Assembly (NCBI RefSeq): GCF_025628935.1
Contig: NZ_JAOTIS010000002.1
Span: 62,001 to 126,000 of the forward strand
From: Macrococcus capreoli
GTDB lineage: Bacteria; Bacillota; Bacilli; Staphylococcales; Staphylococcaceae
Direction: 5' to 3'
DNA: 64,000 nt
Numbering within the stretch: position 1 is the stretch's first letter; each line of letters begins with the position of its first letter. The position numbers and the translations under genes were made by a program. The notes under the pieces are model-generated. The model was not told the origin of the DNA. It searched no databases and worked only from the letters and a program-made list of their open reading frames with translations. Positions 54,823 through 63,493 of the stretch are shown in pieces.

Positions 54823-55518
54823 CTAGTGCTCAATACGTTTAAAAGTCCATCCGTAGTGTGTTCCGCCGTATTTTAATATGTGAGTTATCCGTTGAACGAT
54901 GTGACCCGTATGCCTACACCATCTTCTGATGTTCCTAAATTCTATATCTCCGTATATAGGGTGTGAGGCTAGTATGTGAGCGTTATTTGTTCTATTCGCG
55001 TTATTTAAGTCAGCACGTAACCACATACATGTTGTAGGGGAATATATCTTGTCGCCGTTCAAACACTTATGATCCTTGTCTAATTCATATTTATAGTCGC
55101 TATTAGACTTTTCCTTATACCCCTCTAACTCTTTAGCGTCTGTCAAGAAGTTCTCGAAACTGTGCCATCTATCACAAACGCTAACATCTTTGCCTCCGTA
55201 ATTTTTATAATGTACATGTGTTTTACGATAACATCGCTCAATCATACTTTTCCACACACTATACAGATTTAAGTCGTCTGTTGACTTTGCGTACCCTAAA
55301 TACCCAACTCCGCAAACAGTCCTAACAAACCCGTCTCTAATACTTCCGCTTGTCATACTGCTTATAGAAACATACCGTTTGAACCCGGTTTCTAAAAATT
55401 CTATATAAACTTTAACCGAAGACTCGACTCTCAATACTTTATACTTGCCACATTTATTAGACTCAAATACATCTCCACATTTAATGTCTCTCACGCTTAA
55501 ACGCTGCAACTCAAGCAC
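54823..55518 (-). CDS. Free-standing HNH-type endonuclease between nrdE and nrdF
   Basis: 231 residues. The core YRKTHVHYKNYGGKDVSVCDRW and YELDKDHKCLNGDKIYSPTTCMW is typical of the phage HNH family near nrd genes. The N-terminus is uncertain: GTG at 55518 overlaps the nrdE end, but downstream TTG/GTG codons are possible. It is likely a homing gene. Confidence 0.75.
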   Translation of the reverse strand: MLELQRLSVRDIKCGDVFESNKCGKYKVLRVESSVKVYIEFLETGFKRYVSISSMTSGSIRDGFVRTVCGVGYLGYAKSTDDLNLYSVWKSMIERCYRKTHVHYKNYGGKDVSVCDRWHSFENFLTDAKELEGYKEKSNSDYKYELDKDHKCLNGDKIYSPTTCMWLRADLNNANRTNNAHILASHPIYGDIEFRNIRRWCRHTGHIVQRITHILKYGGTHYGWTFKRIEH

Positions 55519-56212
55519 TCCTCCTGTCCTACGCTCTTTTGTCTTACGTAATACAACGTTTTAATGCCTTTATAGTGCGCATATAGTTGAATGCGTGTTA
55601 ATTCTCGTGTTGTAATCGAATCTTTAACGAATACAGTAAACGATATTCCTTGATCGACATGGCGTTGAATAGTTGCAATTAAATCGATTACTTTAAACAT
55701 CGACATATCATACGCTTCTTTATACATAAACCACGTCTGCGGACTTAATCCCGGCATCGGATAGTACGTTTTACTGTCGCCATAAGTACGGTCTTCAATA
55801 CGTTCCATAATCGGCATAACTGACGCAGTAGCCGACTGTACATACGATATTGAGCCATTTGGTGCGATTGCTAATCTGTAAGAATTATACAGTCCGTACG
55901 CTTTAACATCGTCTGCTAGGCGACGCCAATCTAATTCGCTAGGAACGTGCATTCCTTCGAATAACGCTTTAACTTTATCCGACTTCAATTCGGGAAGTTT
56001 CGGGATATATTCGTCAAAATATTCGCCTGTTGCGTACTTACTGCCTTCGAAACCGTAGAATGATTCGCCCGTCTTCTGTGCTTCGATATTCGATGCAACA
56101 AGCGACCAATAGTTAACCGTCATAAAGAATGTATCTGCGAACTCAATCGCTTCTTCTGATTCATACGGAATGCCTACGCTTGCTAGGTATCCGTGCAAAT
56201 TCATTGCGCCTA
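55497..56212 (-). CDS. nrdE: nrdE exon 3 (C-terminal part of class Ib RNR alpha)
   Basis: 238 codons plus two bases after intron 2. Begins in GAMNLHGYLASVG; contains the YGLYNSYRLAIAPNGSISYVQS active-site region and ends in the CxxC-type EECLSCSV that takes electrons from NrdH. The frame joins exon 2 exactly when 56213-57030 is removed. NrdE reduces ribonucleoside diphosphates. Confidence 0.93.
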
Positions 56213-57030
56213 CAATGTAATACCCTCGGTTTCCCGATATTTATTAGGGGGTTGGACTATATCATTCACTTAACTACTTTCTTTGTATCTCCAAAGGAAT
56301 CCTCCGGCAGATTTTCTACACCCTCTACAAACACTAGATATATGCCGTACACCTGTGTCCTTTTGAGCATCTGAAATGGAACTATATTCGGCAATTACTT
56401 GTTTTGAATGTCGATCTAACTGCTGCACAGGTCTAGGGTCGTTTATTCCGTCTGTGTTAGGCATGAAGTTTAAAACATCAATAGCGTGTAGCATGTTATC
56501 TCTTCTATCAACCCACTCTAAGTTATCTAAAGAATTGTTGTAAGTATCTCCGTCAATGTGGTTTACTTGAGGAAGTTGGTTAGGGTTACTTAAAAATTCA
56601 ATAGCTACTAATCTATGAACGTAAGCATTCTTTCTGTTTCCATGCGTATCGGTTAACCCTACTTTCAAGTATCCGCACCCGTTATCCGACTGCTTAACTA
56701 TCTTTTCCTTTTGAGTATAAGGTCTAAGTTTCCCCATATTAAATCTAAAAGTCGTATTCTCTTTAATTCTTACTCTACCTTGAGAACTTACTTGATACTT
56801 AGGATCGTAGCCTTCTATATCCTTCCAAATCTCCATCAGAATCCCCCTTTCTTTTAATAGTTAAGTTAGTCTGCGTATAGCCTCTGAGGGGTCAACCACG
56901 ACTTCCCTGCTGATTACCTATTTACATATTGATGGATTTTCACTTTAACGAATTGGTAAGATTCAAGTACCATCAATCTTTAAGGCTTTCCAGCATATAG
57001 CAGACTTTTAATTGGGCTAGGCGATTTTTA
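56213..57030 (-). mobile_element. Group I intron 2 in nrdE (818 nt)
   Basis: The exon end ATTGGGT pairs with intron GCCCAAT with U-G at the splice site (P1). Q-like AATCAGCAGGGAAG (56902-56915), R-like CAGAGGCTATACGC (about 56874-56887) and S-like GATATAGTCC (near 56255-56264) are present, and R/S form P7. The intron ends in G at 56213. It carries an HNH gene in the P8 area. Joining exons restores SIGLGAMNLHG. Confidence 0.92.
56270..56836 (-). CDS. NUMOD4-HNH homing endonuclease of intron 2
   Basis: 188 residues: NUMOD4 (EIWKDIEGYDPKYQVSSQGRV, residues 2-23), then HNH (YVHRLVAIEFLSNP...QVNHIDGDTYNNSLDNLEWV). Encoded within intron 2. It likely cuts intronless nrdE to spread the intron. GGGGGATTCTG before the ATG provides a ribosome site. 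Confidence 0.92.
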   Translation of the reverse strand: MEIWKDIEGYDPKYQVSSQGRVRIKENTTFRFNMGKLRPYTQKEKIVKQSDNGCGYLKVGLTDTHGNRKNAYVHRLVAIEFLSNPNQLPQVNHIDGDTYNNSLDNLEWVDRRDNMLHAIDVLNFMPNTDGINDPRPVQQLDRHSKQVIAEYSSISDAQKDTGVRHISSVCRGCRKSAGGFLWRYKESS

Positions 57031-57953
57031 ACCCAATAGAACGCATCTCTTTATTCGCCTTATTAACGGCAGGCGCATTCTGTACGTCACTACTGCGGGA
57101 TACTGTATTTAACGCATCAACCGCTTGTACTACGGCTTTGCCGATGTCTCCCGATTTCATTACGTTAGCAATGTTTAGCGAGCCTAAGTTACACGAAATG
57201 TCTAAACCGATTTTATCTTCGCCTTTACCGTAGTCGCCAAACTCGGATAACTCGCTGTATTGGAGTATCTCCGAGCATAAGTTGGAAAACTTTACCTTGC
57301 CGAGATTATCCAACGCATGCGCTCTATTCGCAGTATCCTCGAATAATATATACGGATACCCTGACTCAATCTGCGTAATAGCAATACGTTCTAATAACGC
57401 TCTAGGATCGATTTTATCTCGTCTGATTTCGGGATTGGCAACGAACTCGTCGTATCTAGCCGTCAAGTCTACTTCGTCAAGATGTTCGCCTGTAACGTCG
57501 TAGAAGTTCTTCGGATAGAATACGTACATAGGCTCGTTATTTCTAGCGAGTTCAATCATCTTGTCGGGAATAACCACTCCTAGATTTAACGTAGGACAAC
57601 GTACATCGTCGTCTGCGCTAATACGCTTAGTCGCTAAAAAGTCGTAGATGTCCGCGTGGAATACGTTTAGGTATACCGAGCATGATCCCGTTCTTGCGCC
57701 CGTCTGATTGATGTGCCTAAACGATTGGTCTAAGTTTTTCATAATCGGTACAACGCCCGAAGATACGTTTTCTACACCTTTAATCGTTTCGCCTTTCGCC
57801 CTAGTCTTAGTTAAATTAGCCGAAACGCCTCCACCAATCTTCGATAACTGTCGCGCAGTCGAGTTCATCATGTTAATGTCGTTTAAAGAGTCGCCACATT
57901 CGAGCAAGAAACACGAAATGAATTCGCCTCCACGTGCTTTCCCTACATTTAAG
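57031..57953 (-). CDS. nrdE: nrdE exon 2 (central catalytic part)
   Basis: 923 nt. Starts CTTAAATGTA to complete PTF-LNVGKARGGEF; contains ISCFLLECGDSL, the active-site KFSNLCSEI and NLGSLNIANV segments. Ends with the first base of the Leu codon in SIGL. A continuous reading frame from intron 1 stop codons to intron 2 stop codons supports the limits. Confidence 0.93.
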
Positions 57954-58828
57954 CCAAATATTCGACAACGTTCGCTAAGCGTTGCCCGTTCTCTTATGAA
58001 CTGCTTTACATCGCTGCAAAGAGTAGACTATGTCATAATCCCGAAGGATTCCCGCCGTTTCCATTCGCTTGAATGTACTCTACTCGCTTACACAAAAGTG
58101 TGCTTTCGATAGTCGTTGCGCATTTACTAACTTACATACCTTATATCGTCATTTGTATCGTCTCTAAGTGCTTTATAAAACCTAAACTTCTTTAACCCCG
58201 AGGCAGCCATCCCCTCTTTTACAGAACCATAAACGACTCCATTCACTATAACTTTTTTTGAAAACGGGTTATTACCGCCCGATCTGTCTATGCGGCTTAG
58301 CGATTCTTTCATTTTAGCTATAGAGTCCGGGGTATGAGTCTTGCCATAAAAATGGTTATCCTTGCCTGTCGTTTTTCCTCGTTTACTTTCGGATATTTTT
58401 CGTTTAGTTTCGACTGTATGTTCTTTTGGCTTCCCACTATAAGCAAAGTTATACACTCTATCCCTGTGCAGAGAAATATAACTCTTTTCTAAAGCTGCTG
58501 CCTCTTCTTCGCTTAGTCCCTCTTTAATTATTTCGAAAATAAACTCTACTCCGTCATCATAATCTTTTTGCATTTCTTTGTTCCCGTGAGTTCCATAACT
58601 AAGTGTTCTTCTATGATGACCGAATCTTTTCTCTACTTGCGAAGATATTCCGAAATAAACCTTATCATTTACTAAATTGCTTATTCGATATAATGTATAC
58701 ATTCAACCCCTCCTATAATAATAGACGAGGTATGTAAGTAGATTTAGCTCAATAGTTATCTCCATGAGACGTCCTTTGATTAGACGGGTTTTCGATATAA
58801 GTTTCCTTATAAAGCCTCCTATAAATTG
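57954..58828 (-). mobile_element. Group I intron 1 in nrdE (875 nt)
   Basis: Exon 1 ends CCACCTT and the intron ends ATATTTGG. P1 is a short CCTT/GAGG pairing. R-like GCGCAACGACTATCG and S-like ATGACATAGTCT are present (within 58020-58110) and pair over 6 bp as P7. A GIY-YIG gene lies 5' of R. Joining exons restores PATPTFLNVGKARGGE. Confidence 0.88.
58127..58702 (-). CDS. GIY-YIG homing endonuclease of intron 1
   Basis: 191 residues: GIY-YIG domain at the start (YTLYRI...KVYFGISSQVEKRFGHHRR), a NUMOD3 segment (GKDNHFYGKTHTPDS) and a C-terminal DNA-binding helix set (GSVKEGMAASGLKKFRFYKAL). I-TevI/I-BmoI type. GGAGGGG precedes the ATG. It would mobilise intron 1. Confidence 0.92.
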   Translation of the reverse strand: MYTLYRISNLVNDKVYFGISSQVEKRFGHHRRTLSYGTHGNKEMQKDYDDGVEFIFEIIKEGLSEEEAAALEKSYISLHRDRVYNFAYSGKPKEHTVETKRKISESKRGKTTGKDNHFYGKTHTPDSIAKMKESLSRIDRSGGNNPFSKKVIVNGVVYGSVKEGMAASGLKKFRFYKALRDDTNDDIRYVS

Positions 58829-59298
58829 AAGGTGGGCGTCGCGGGCTGGTATTGCTGCGTTATTAACAGTTCTACGAAGTCTAGCGCAGTATCTACGCTA
58901 CCTTTACCGAAAAACAACGCAACAATCGACACACGGTCTTCGTATCGTTCTAAATACGTCTTCTTATCGTCTGATTTTAATGCGTAATTGTTATAAAACT
59001 TAAATGCGCTCATATACGAAGGGAATCGAAACTTCTTCGCATAAGCTGCTTTAAATACGGATTTAATTTCTTCATACGAATATTGCGCCAACAACTCCGC
59101 ATCCCAATAGTTATTATCGGTTAAATATTCGATCTTCTCGGCTAAGTCGTGAAACCATCGCATGTTGACGTTGACATGATCGATAAAGTACGCCTTTACT
59201 GCTTCGGCATCTTTTTGCGGATTGAATGCAAGATTACCGTTTGCATCACGTTCCATAACTTCGTTATTTAATTCTATTGCTGTCTTTTTCTTCGTCAA
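58829..59298 (-). CDS. nrdE: nrdE exon 1 (N-terminal part)
   Basis: 156 codons plus two bases, ending in QQYQPATPTF. The likely start is TTG at 59298 with AAGGCGG 5 nt upstream; ATG at 59322 lies inside this ribosome site block. No ATP-cone, as in class Ib. The spliced NrdE has about 702 residues, the normal length. Confidence 0.9.
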
Positions 59299-59343
59299 AA
59301 ATACCGCCTTCTTTCTACGCATCTTTCTGCGCTATTTATTCGT

Positions 59344-59523
59344 TTAAAATTCGTTTTCATCTCCGTAGATGTGATAATACCCTTCGATAATAATAGGCTT
59401 AACTACGTAATAACTAACGTTTGCGAATTTTATTGCGTCGAATTCGTGAGCAAACGCCTTAACTAAAACGAGTATCTCGTCGCTAGTACCCTCGTTAATT
59501 ACTTCGAATACTCCGTATATCAT
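59344..59523 (-). CDS. Small phage protein of unknown function
   Basis: 59 residues from ATG 59523 with AGAGGTG upstream. Pattern of strand-helix-strand with VISYYVV-like end, resembling the 59495-59698 product (both start with YGxF and concern short acidic proteins); perhaps a duplicated small family. Function unknown. Confidence 0.68.
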   Translation of the reverse strand: MIYGVFEVINEGTSDEILVLVKAFAHEFDAIKFANVSYYVVKPIIIEGYYHIYGDENEF

Positions 59524-59698
59524 TCGATACACCTCTTTCTGCGCCGTCAATATAATCGACTGCGTACATTTCTTCGTTTGTTTCGTTTAAATGGGCTGCG
59601 GTGTCTAACGCCTCATCCAACGTCTCGTGCGTTGAAAGAAGCGCCCAACCGCCATCAATAAGTTTAAATATGCCGTAGTTATCCGTATAATTACTCAT
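59495..59698 (-). CDS. Small phage protein of unknown function
   Basis: 67 residues from ATG 59698, which overlaps the upstream stop (ATGAGTAA). Acidic, with YGIFKLIDGGWALLSTHETLDEALDTAAHLN reading as strand-strand-helix. Found before nrdE. No family recognised. Confidence 0.68.
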   Translation of the reverse strand: MSNYTDNYGIFKLIDGGWALLSTHETLDEALDTAAHLNETNEEMYAVDYIDGAERGVSNDIRSIRSN

Positions 59699-59930
59699 AA
59701 TAACCACGTAATGTATTCGCTATTTTATGCGATAATTTCGCATCTTTCCTGAATTCATGCAAAGGTACGGGGTTGATTAATAACGGATTAAACGCAGGTA
59801 TGATGTTTCCCTCTAGTGTAATAGCGTTATATTTCGGTCTTTCAGCATTAAAAAGCATTCCATCTTTTACGACTAAAACGTCTGTACCGTTTTCAGTACG
59901 CCACACCTGTCCTGCTTTAATTTCGATCAT
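59691..59930 (-). CDS. Small phage protein of unknown function
   Basis: 79 residues, AAAAGGAG ribosome site. AGQVWRTENGTDVLVVKDGM suggests an SH3-like beta barrel start. Function unknown. Confidence 0.72.
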   Translation of the reverse strand: MIEIKAGQVWRTENGTDVLVVKDGMLFNAERPKYNAITLEGNIIPAFNPLLINPVPLHEFRKDAKLSHKIANTLRGYYE

Positions 59931-59949
59931 AATATCGTCTCCTTTTCGA

Positions 59950-60183
59950 TTAGTCTTCGTCAGCTAAATATGATAGCGCCATCTGCGCCGCTTGATATAA
60001 GTCTCCGGCTAACTCTTCGCTCTTAGTAAGCATAAACGCTAAAGCTAGCACCGATCCTTTAAAATTAATCGTAGCTTCGTCGCCTGCGCTCGCTAAAACT
60101 AACGCCACGCTTTCAGCATCGTCTTTCGTCACCAACGCAGATACTTCTTCGTACGCCTCATTTAATTTAGTAATACCGCTCAT
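59950..60183 (-). CDS. Small phage protein of unknown function
   Basis: 77 residues, acidic and helical (alanine-rich), no cysteine. GGGGAAG ribosome site; overlaps the nrdI stop (ATGA). No family recognised. Confidence 0.72.
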   Translation of the reverse strand: MSGITKLNEAYEEVSALVTKDDAESVALVLASAGDEATINFKGSVLALAFMLTKSEELAGDLYQAAQMALSYLADED

Positions 60184-60569
60184 AATATCTTCCCCTTTTC
60201 GTCTAATAATCGTTCTAATTCGTACTCAATTCGCATTCCATCTGCTACATTGCCTCGTAGTTCAAACTTCGCTAATAGTGGCACATCGTACATATCGGAT
60301 AAAACATCGCCTGCATGACCGTATAACTTTCCCCACGCCATATTGCCCGACGCTATTACTCCGACCATACATCCGTTATTCTTACGTAGCCACTTCGTCA
60401 CAACTTCGGGTACTTGTCCGAAATCGTATGTTGGCGTAATAAGAACGTATGGCGTATTTATCGCCTTTACTTCGCTAATGTCTACCGTTTCATACTCGTT
60501 TAAATAACGTTCAACAAACGCTTTAACGTTACCTGTGCGACTATAGTACACAATCTTAATCTTCTTCAT
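60180..60569 (-). CDS. nrdI: NrdI flavodoxin-like protein
   Basis: 129 residues with the NrdI FMN-binding segments YYSRTGNVKAF and TPTYDFGQVPE, then IASGNMAWGKLYGHAGD. It supplies oxidant to build the Mn2-tyrosyl cofactor of NrdF. Located upstream of nrdE with four small genes in between. Overlaps the upstream gene by 14 nt. Confidence 0.93.
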   Translation of the reverse strand: MKKIKIVYYSRTGNVKAFVERYLNEYETVDISEVKAINTPYVLITPTYDFGQVPEVVTKWLRKNNGCMVGVIASGNMAWGKLYGHAGDVLSDMYDVPLLAKFELRGNVADGMRIEYELERLLDEKGKIL

Positions 60570-60765
60570 TCGTATGCACCTGTACGTAGTCTAACGCTAA
60601 CAGAATAGCAACGAACATTAGCGTATATTCTGCGTAAATTAACGCATTATGCAGTACATCCACGACAAAGAATACGTCAGCAATACCACCAACAACTAAA
60701 GCGAATATGAACGGCAGCACGAAGCTAGCCGCTAGAATAAATCCGTAAGCAAAAATCTCTTTCAT
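60556..60765 (-). CDS. Small membrane protein
   Basis: 69 residues from ATG 60765 (GGAGG 7 nt upstream). Two hydrophobic segments (about 5-27 and 42-62), acidic end. Function unknown. Confidence 0.72.
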   Translation of the reverse strand: MKEIFAYGFILAASFVLPFIFALVVGGIADVFFVVDVLHNALIYAEYTLMFVAILLALDYVQVHTNEED

Positions 60766-60779
60766 CGCCATACCTCCAC

Positions 60780-61313
60780 TTAATTTCGTTTATACTTCGT
60801 CTGAATAACGCCTTCACGTTCAAGCCATAACGTTGCCAACGCTATTGCATCGGCTACATCGTCTAATAACTTGCCTCTAGGCGTCCATATTTCGTTTATT
60901 TTTCGTTCATAATACCTTTCTACGGCTTCAGCGATCATCGCCTTATCCTTACGTGTTCCATCTGCGCCTAATACCGTTCTAGCCCACGCCTTAACAGTCG
61001 AGTTGCTTACGTCATGTAACGGATAATACGCTGCTAATTCGTGTTCATATACGGCGTGTGTCTTAATAACCGGTGTTGCAGACGATACTTGACGAATGAT
61101 TGACGCTTCTTTGATTAGCGCCTTCGGATTCGTCTTACTTGCGATGTACTTAATTTCGGTTACTGTGTCGTCAATACGCCGTTCGCTCGGTTTATTCGTA
61201 TCAGACTTGATTAAGCCCGCTGCTTTTATCGATGGTACACCGTCTTTAACTTCGATAACGCACCATCCCGATTTACTGTACGACAAGTCTAGCCCGAGAT
61301 ATGTTTCGCTCAC
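60780..61313 (-). CDS. RuvC-like Holliday junction resolvase
   Basis: 177 residues with RNase H-fold acidic residues: GLDLSYSKSG (Asp), LIKEASI (Glu) and LLDDVADAIALA (Asp). Phage RuvC-like enzymes trim branched DNA before packaging. Start overlaps the upstream stop (ATGA). Confidence 0.88.
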   Translation of the reverse strand: MSETYLGLDLSYSKSGWCVIEVKDGVPSIKAAGLIKSDTNKPSERRIDDTVTEIKYIASKTNPKALIKEASIIRQVSSATPVIKTHAVYEHELAAYYPLHDVSNSTVKAWARTVLGADGTRKDKAMIAEAVERYYERKINEIWTPRGKLLDDVADAIALATLWLEREGVIQTKYKRN

Positions 61314-61552
61314 TCGACCGCCTCCAATACTAGAACGCCTTTACCGATAGCGTCTAAAATTGCTTTCGGAAACTTAACGATGTCAGCCGATGTAAACTGC
61401 GTTACGTATTCGCCAAACTCCTCGGCATAGTCGTCTATTATATAGCGGTCTAATTCGGTATCGTAATTGATATAACCGATAGAGCAGTTTAGTACGCCGT
61501 CAATACTCGGGTATCTTACGTAATACTTCGTCATCTTAAATTCCTTCGTCAT
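61310..61552 (-). CDS. Small phage protein of unknown function
   Basis: 80 residues, AGGAGGCG ribosome site. Acidic and beta-rich with YYVRYPSIDGVLNCSIGYINYD. Function unknown. Confidence 0.72.
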   Translation of the reverse strand: MTKEFKMTKYYVRYPSIDGVLNCSIGYINYDTELDRYIIDDYAEEFGEYVTQFTSADIVKFPKAILDAIGKGVLVLEAVE

Positions 61553-61612
61553 AATATCGCCTCCTACTTATTTAACGAATCTACATCGCTATTTCGCACA
61601 CAAATCGTAAAA

Positions 61613-62599
61613 TTATACCGCCTGTCTTTCGTCAAATCTTCGTTTAATATCGTCCAATGATTCATAAACGCTTTTACGTTCCCAAGCCGCCATATCCTCG
61701 ACTAAGAATTCTGCAACGGTTTCTAACGTCGCAAGCTCTTCTGCCGTAATAGAAGCGCTAATTGCGTCCTTATAATCGTTAAACTTCCATTTCGATAAGT
61801 CCGGCAACGGTGGATCGTTTTCGCGTACTCTACGTGTGATGTCAGCGAAATAGTCTAACACGTCTTCTTTCGCTTCTTGCGTTACATCTACGTCGAATAA
61901 TCGTAAATCGGGCGTCTTAGCGTATTCGTCTTCCGTTAAATACCAACCTTTTTTGGCCGTATTGTAATACGCAATAATGTACTTATCGACATCGTACATA
62001 ATCGAATAGCATACGCATTGTTTAACATGGTCTTCCTTAGGCGCAGTCATCGCTCTAATCGACGTCATTGATGGCGTCTGCTGCTTCGATTTAATCTCTA
62101 AACCGACTTTCTTGCCTGTTTCGTTATCGATCATAATGCCGTCCGAAGTACCCATTAAATAGAACGTTTCACCGTTATGTTCGACTTTATGCTGCGTATA
62201 AATGAAGTCTTCAAACGCAGGCCATTTACCGCCATTAACCATTCCCATCGTAAATCGCGGTTTCTTGCCCGTAAACTTTTCGTAATGGCGTTCACATAGT
62301 AGCATTTCATGCTGCAACATATCGCCCACCATCGTTCCTAACGCTAACCATCGTCTTTGATGCGGAGGCCATTCTTTCTTATCGCGTCTTGCTTTCTTCG
62401 CCTTTTCGTATAATGCGCGAGGGCAAGCGTTTGCACTTGACGGGCTAAAGTAAACTACGCCCCAATTAACCTTTTTACCCGCTTTATATACGTCTGCATA
62501 CGATTGATGTAGCCATTGTTCTAACGCGTCATCATACGGTTGCGGATACGTATGGAATTCGTCAAGTTGCTTCATAAGTTCTTTCGCTAATTCTTGCAT
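61613..62599 (-). CDS. PD-(D/E)XK family exonuclease
   Basis: 328 residues. The catalytic core is GTSDGIMIDNETGKKVGLEIKSKQQT (Asp and ExK), with HE..L residues upstream (ALGTMVGDMLQHEMLL) like the Cas4/RecB-like nuclease families, though a Cas4 cysteine cluster is not seen. Likely acts in phage recombination or DNA end processing. GAAGGACG ribosome site. Confidence 0.85.
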   Translation of the reverse strand: MQELAKELMKQLDEFHTYPQPYDDALEQWLHQSYADVYKAGKKVNWGVVYFSPSSANACPRALYEKAKKARRDKKEWPPHQRRWLALGTMVGDMLQHEMLLCERHYEKFTGKKPRFTMGMVNGGKWPAFEDFIYTQHKVEHNGETFYLMGTSDGIMIDNETGKKVGLEIKSKQQTPSMTSIRAMTAPKEDHVKQCVCYSIMYDVDKYIIAYYNTAKKGWYLTEDEYAKTPDLRLFDVDVTQEAKEDVLDYFADITRRVRENDPPLPDLSKWKFNDYKDAISASITAEELATLETVAEFLVEDMAAWERKSVYESLDDIKRRFDERQAV

Positions 62600-62617
62600 A
62601 TATCGTCCTTCTTTCGT

Positions 62618-62851
62618 TTAATCTTCGTTTCTTTCTGCGATAGTCGCCTCTATTACGCCAAAAGATACGATGTCCGAGAATAACTCGTCGTACTCACGTA
62701 TAAGATTCGCTCTAACCATACACTCGTCGATGGTATCCAACGCATCTTGCTCGGTATGGGCTAATACGTCTTCTATTATGTCGAAATTGACTGTGCAGCG
62801 CAGCCTAACCGTATGGCTCGATAACGGTGCGCCTCTATAATCACTCGTCAT
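62618..62851 (-). CDS. Small phage protein of unknown function
   Basis: 77 residues with GGAGGCG ribosome site. VRLRCTVNFDIIEDVLAHTEQDALDTIDECM suggests strand-helix pattern. Function unknown. Confidence 0.72.
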   Translation of the reverse strand: MTSDYRGAPLSSHTVRLRCTVNFDIIEDVLAHTEQDALDTIDECMVRANLIREYDELFSDIVSFGVIEATIAERNED

Positions 62852-62926
62852 TCACATTCGCCTCCATCTTTCTTTGGTATAAATCCGTTAAAAGAGCGAT
62901 AAAGCGCCATAAGGCGCAATATTCGT

Positions 62927-63493
62927 TTAAACATATCCTCTATCTTCGTCAGCCGTACCGTCTTGTCTCGCGTGATTACGCGCCATCTTCGCTTTATACG
63001 CCTCAATTAACGCGTCTGTATTATAATAAACTTCTGCAATAACGAACGGCTGCGCTAATAGAAACGCTAAGGAGTCTAGCGTTAATGAAGGCTGCTCGTC
63101 TTCAAATACCGCGTTTAATAATAAACGAATGTAGTATAATGTTATCTCCGACTTATCTAACGTGAATCCGTCTGTAATCTTCGCTAACCCTTCGTTTACT
63201 TCGGCAACAATGTATTCAAGCGCTACTTCTTCTTCATCTTCAATCGCATCTAAGCCTTGCCCGATTAACGATAATGCAAACGCTAATACGTCAGCTAATT
63301 CGTCTAACTCAACGTCTAAGCCTTTTCCCGGTGACGCTTTCCAATTCTTAAACAATTCTTTCGAGTTAAGCCATTCGAATAATTCTACGAAATAAGCAAG
63401 CGTAGTATCACCTAAGCGCTTAGTCGTAATTCTTGCGTCAAATTCACGTTGTACCGTTAATAAATCATCTAATAAATCATAATTAAATTCCAT
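62927..63493 (-). CDS. Dimeric dUTPase (MazG-like, dUTPase_2)
   Basis: 188 residues. The all-alpha NTP-pyrophosphatase motifs are visible: FVELFEWLNS...FKNWK and VELDELADVLAFALSL (ExxE-type and ExxxD-type metal sites). It hydrolyses dUTP/dUDP to keep uracil out of DNA. GGAGG ribosome site. Overlap of 11 nt with the upstream gene. Confidence 0.85.
   Translation of the reverse strand: MEFNYDLLDDLLTVQREFDARITTKRLGDTTLAYFVELFEWLNSKELFKNWKASPGKGLDVELDELADVLAFALSLIGQGLDAIEDEEEVALEYIVAEVNEGLAKITDGFTLDKSEITLYYIRLLLNAVFEDEQPSLTLDSLAFLLAQPFVIAEVYYNTDALIEAYKAKMARNHARQDGTADEDRGYV

Noticed and set aside
54618-54833. Minus-strand reading of 71 codons at the nrdF start
   Set aside because: It overlaps the conserved nrdF N-terminus in another frame and shows no independent ribosome site.
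61613-62599. Cas4 assignment for the PD-(D/E)XK nuclease
   Set aside because: The C-terminal cysteine triad of Cas4 is not seen; kept as a general phage exonuclease.
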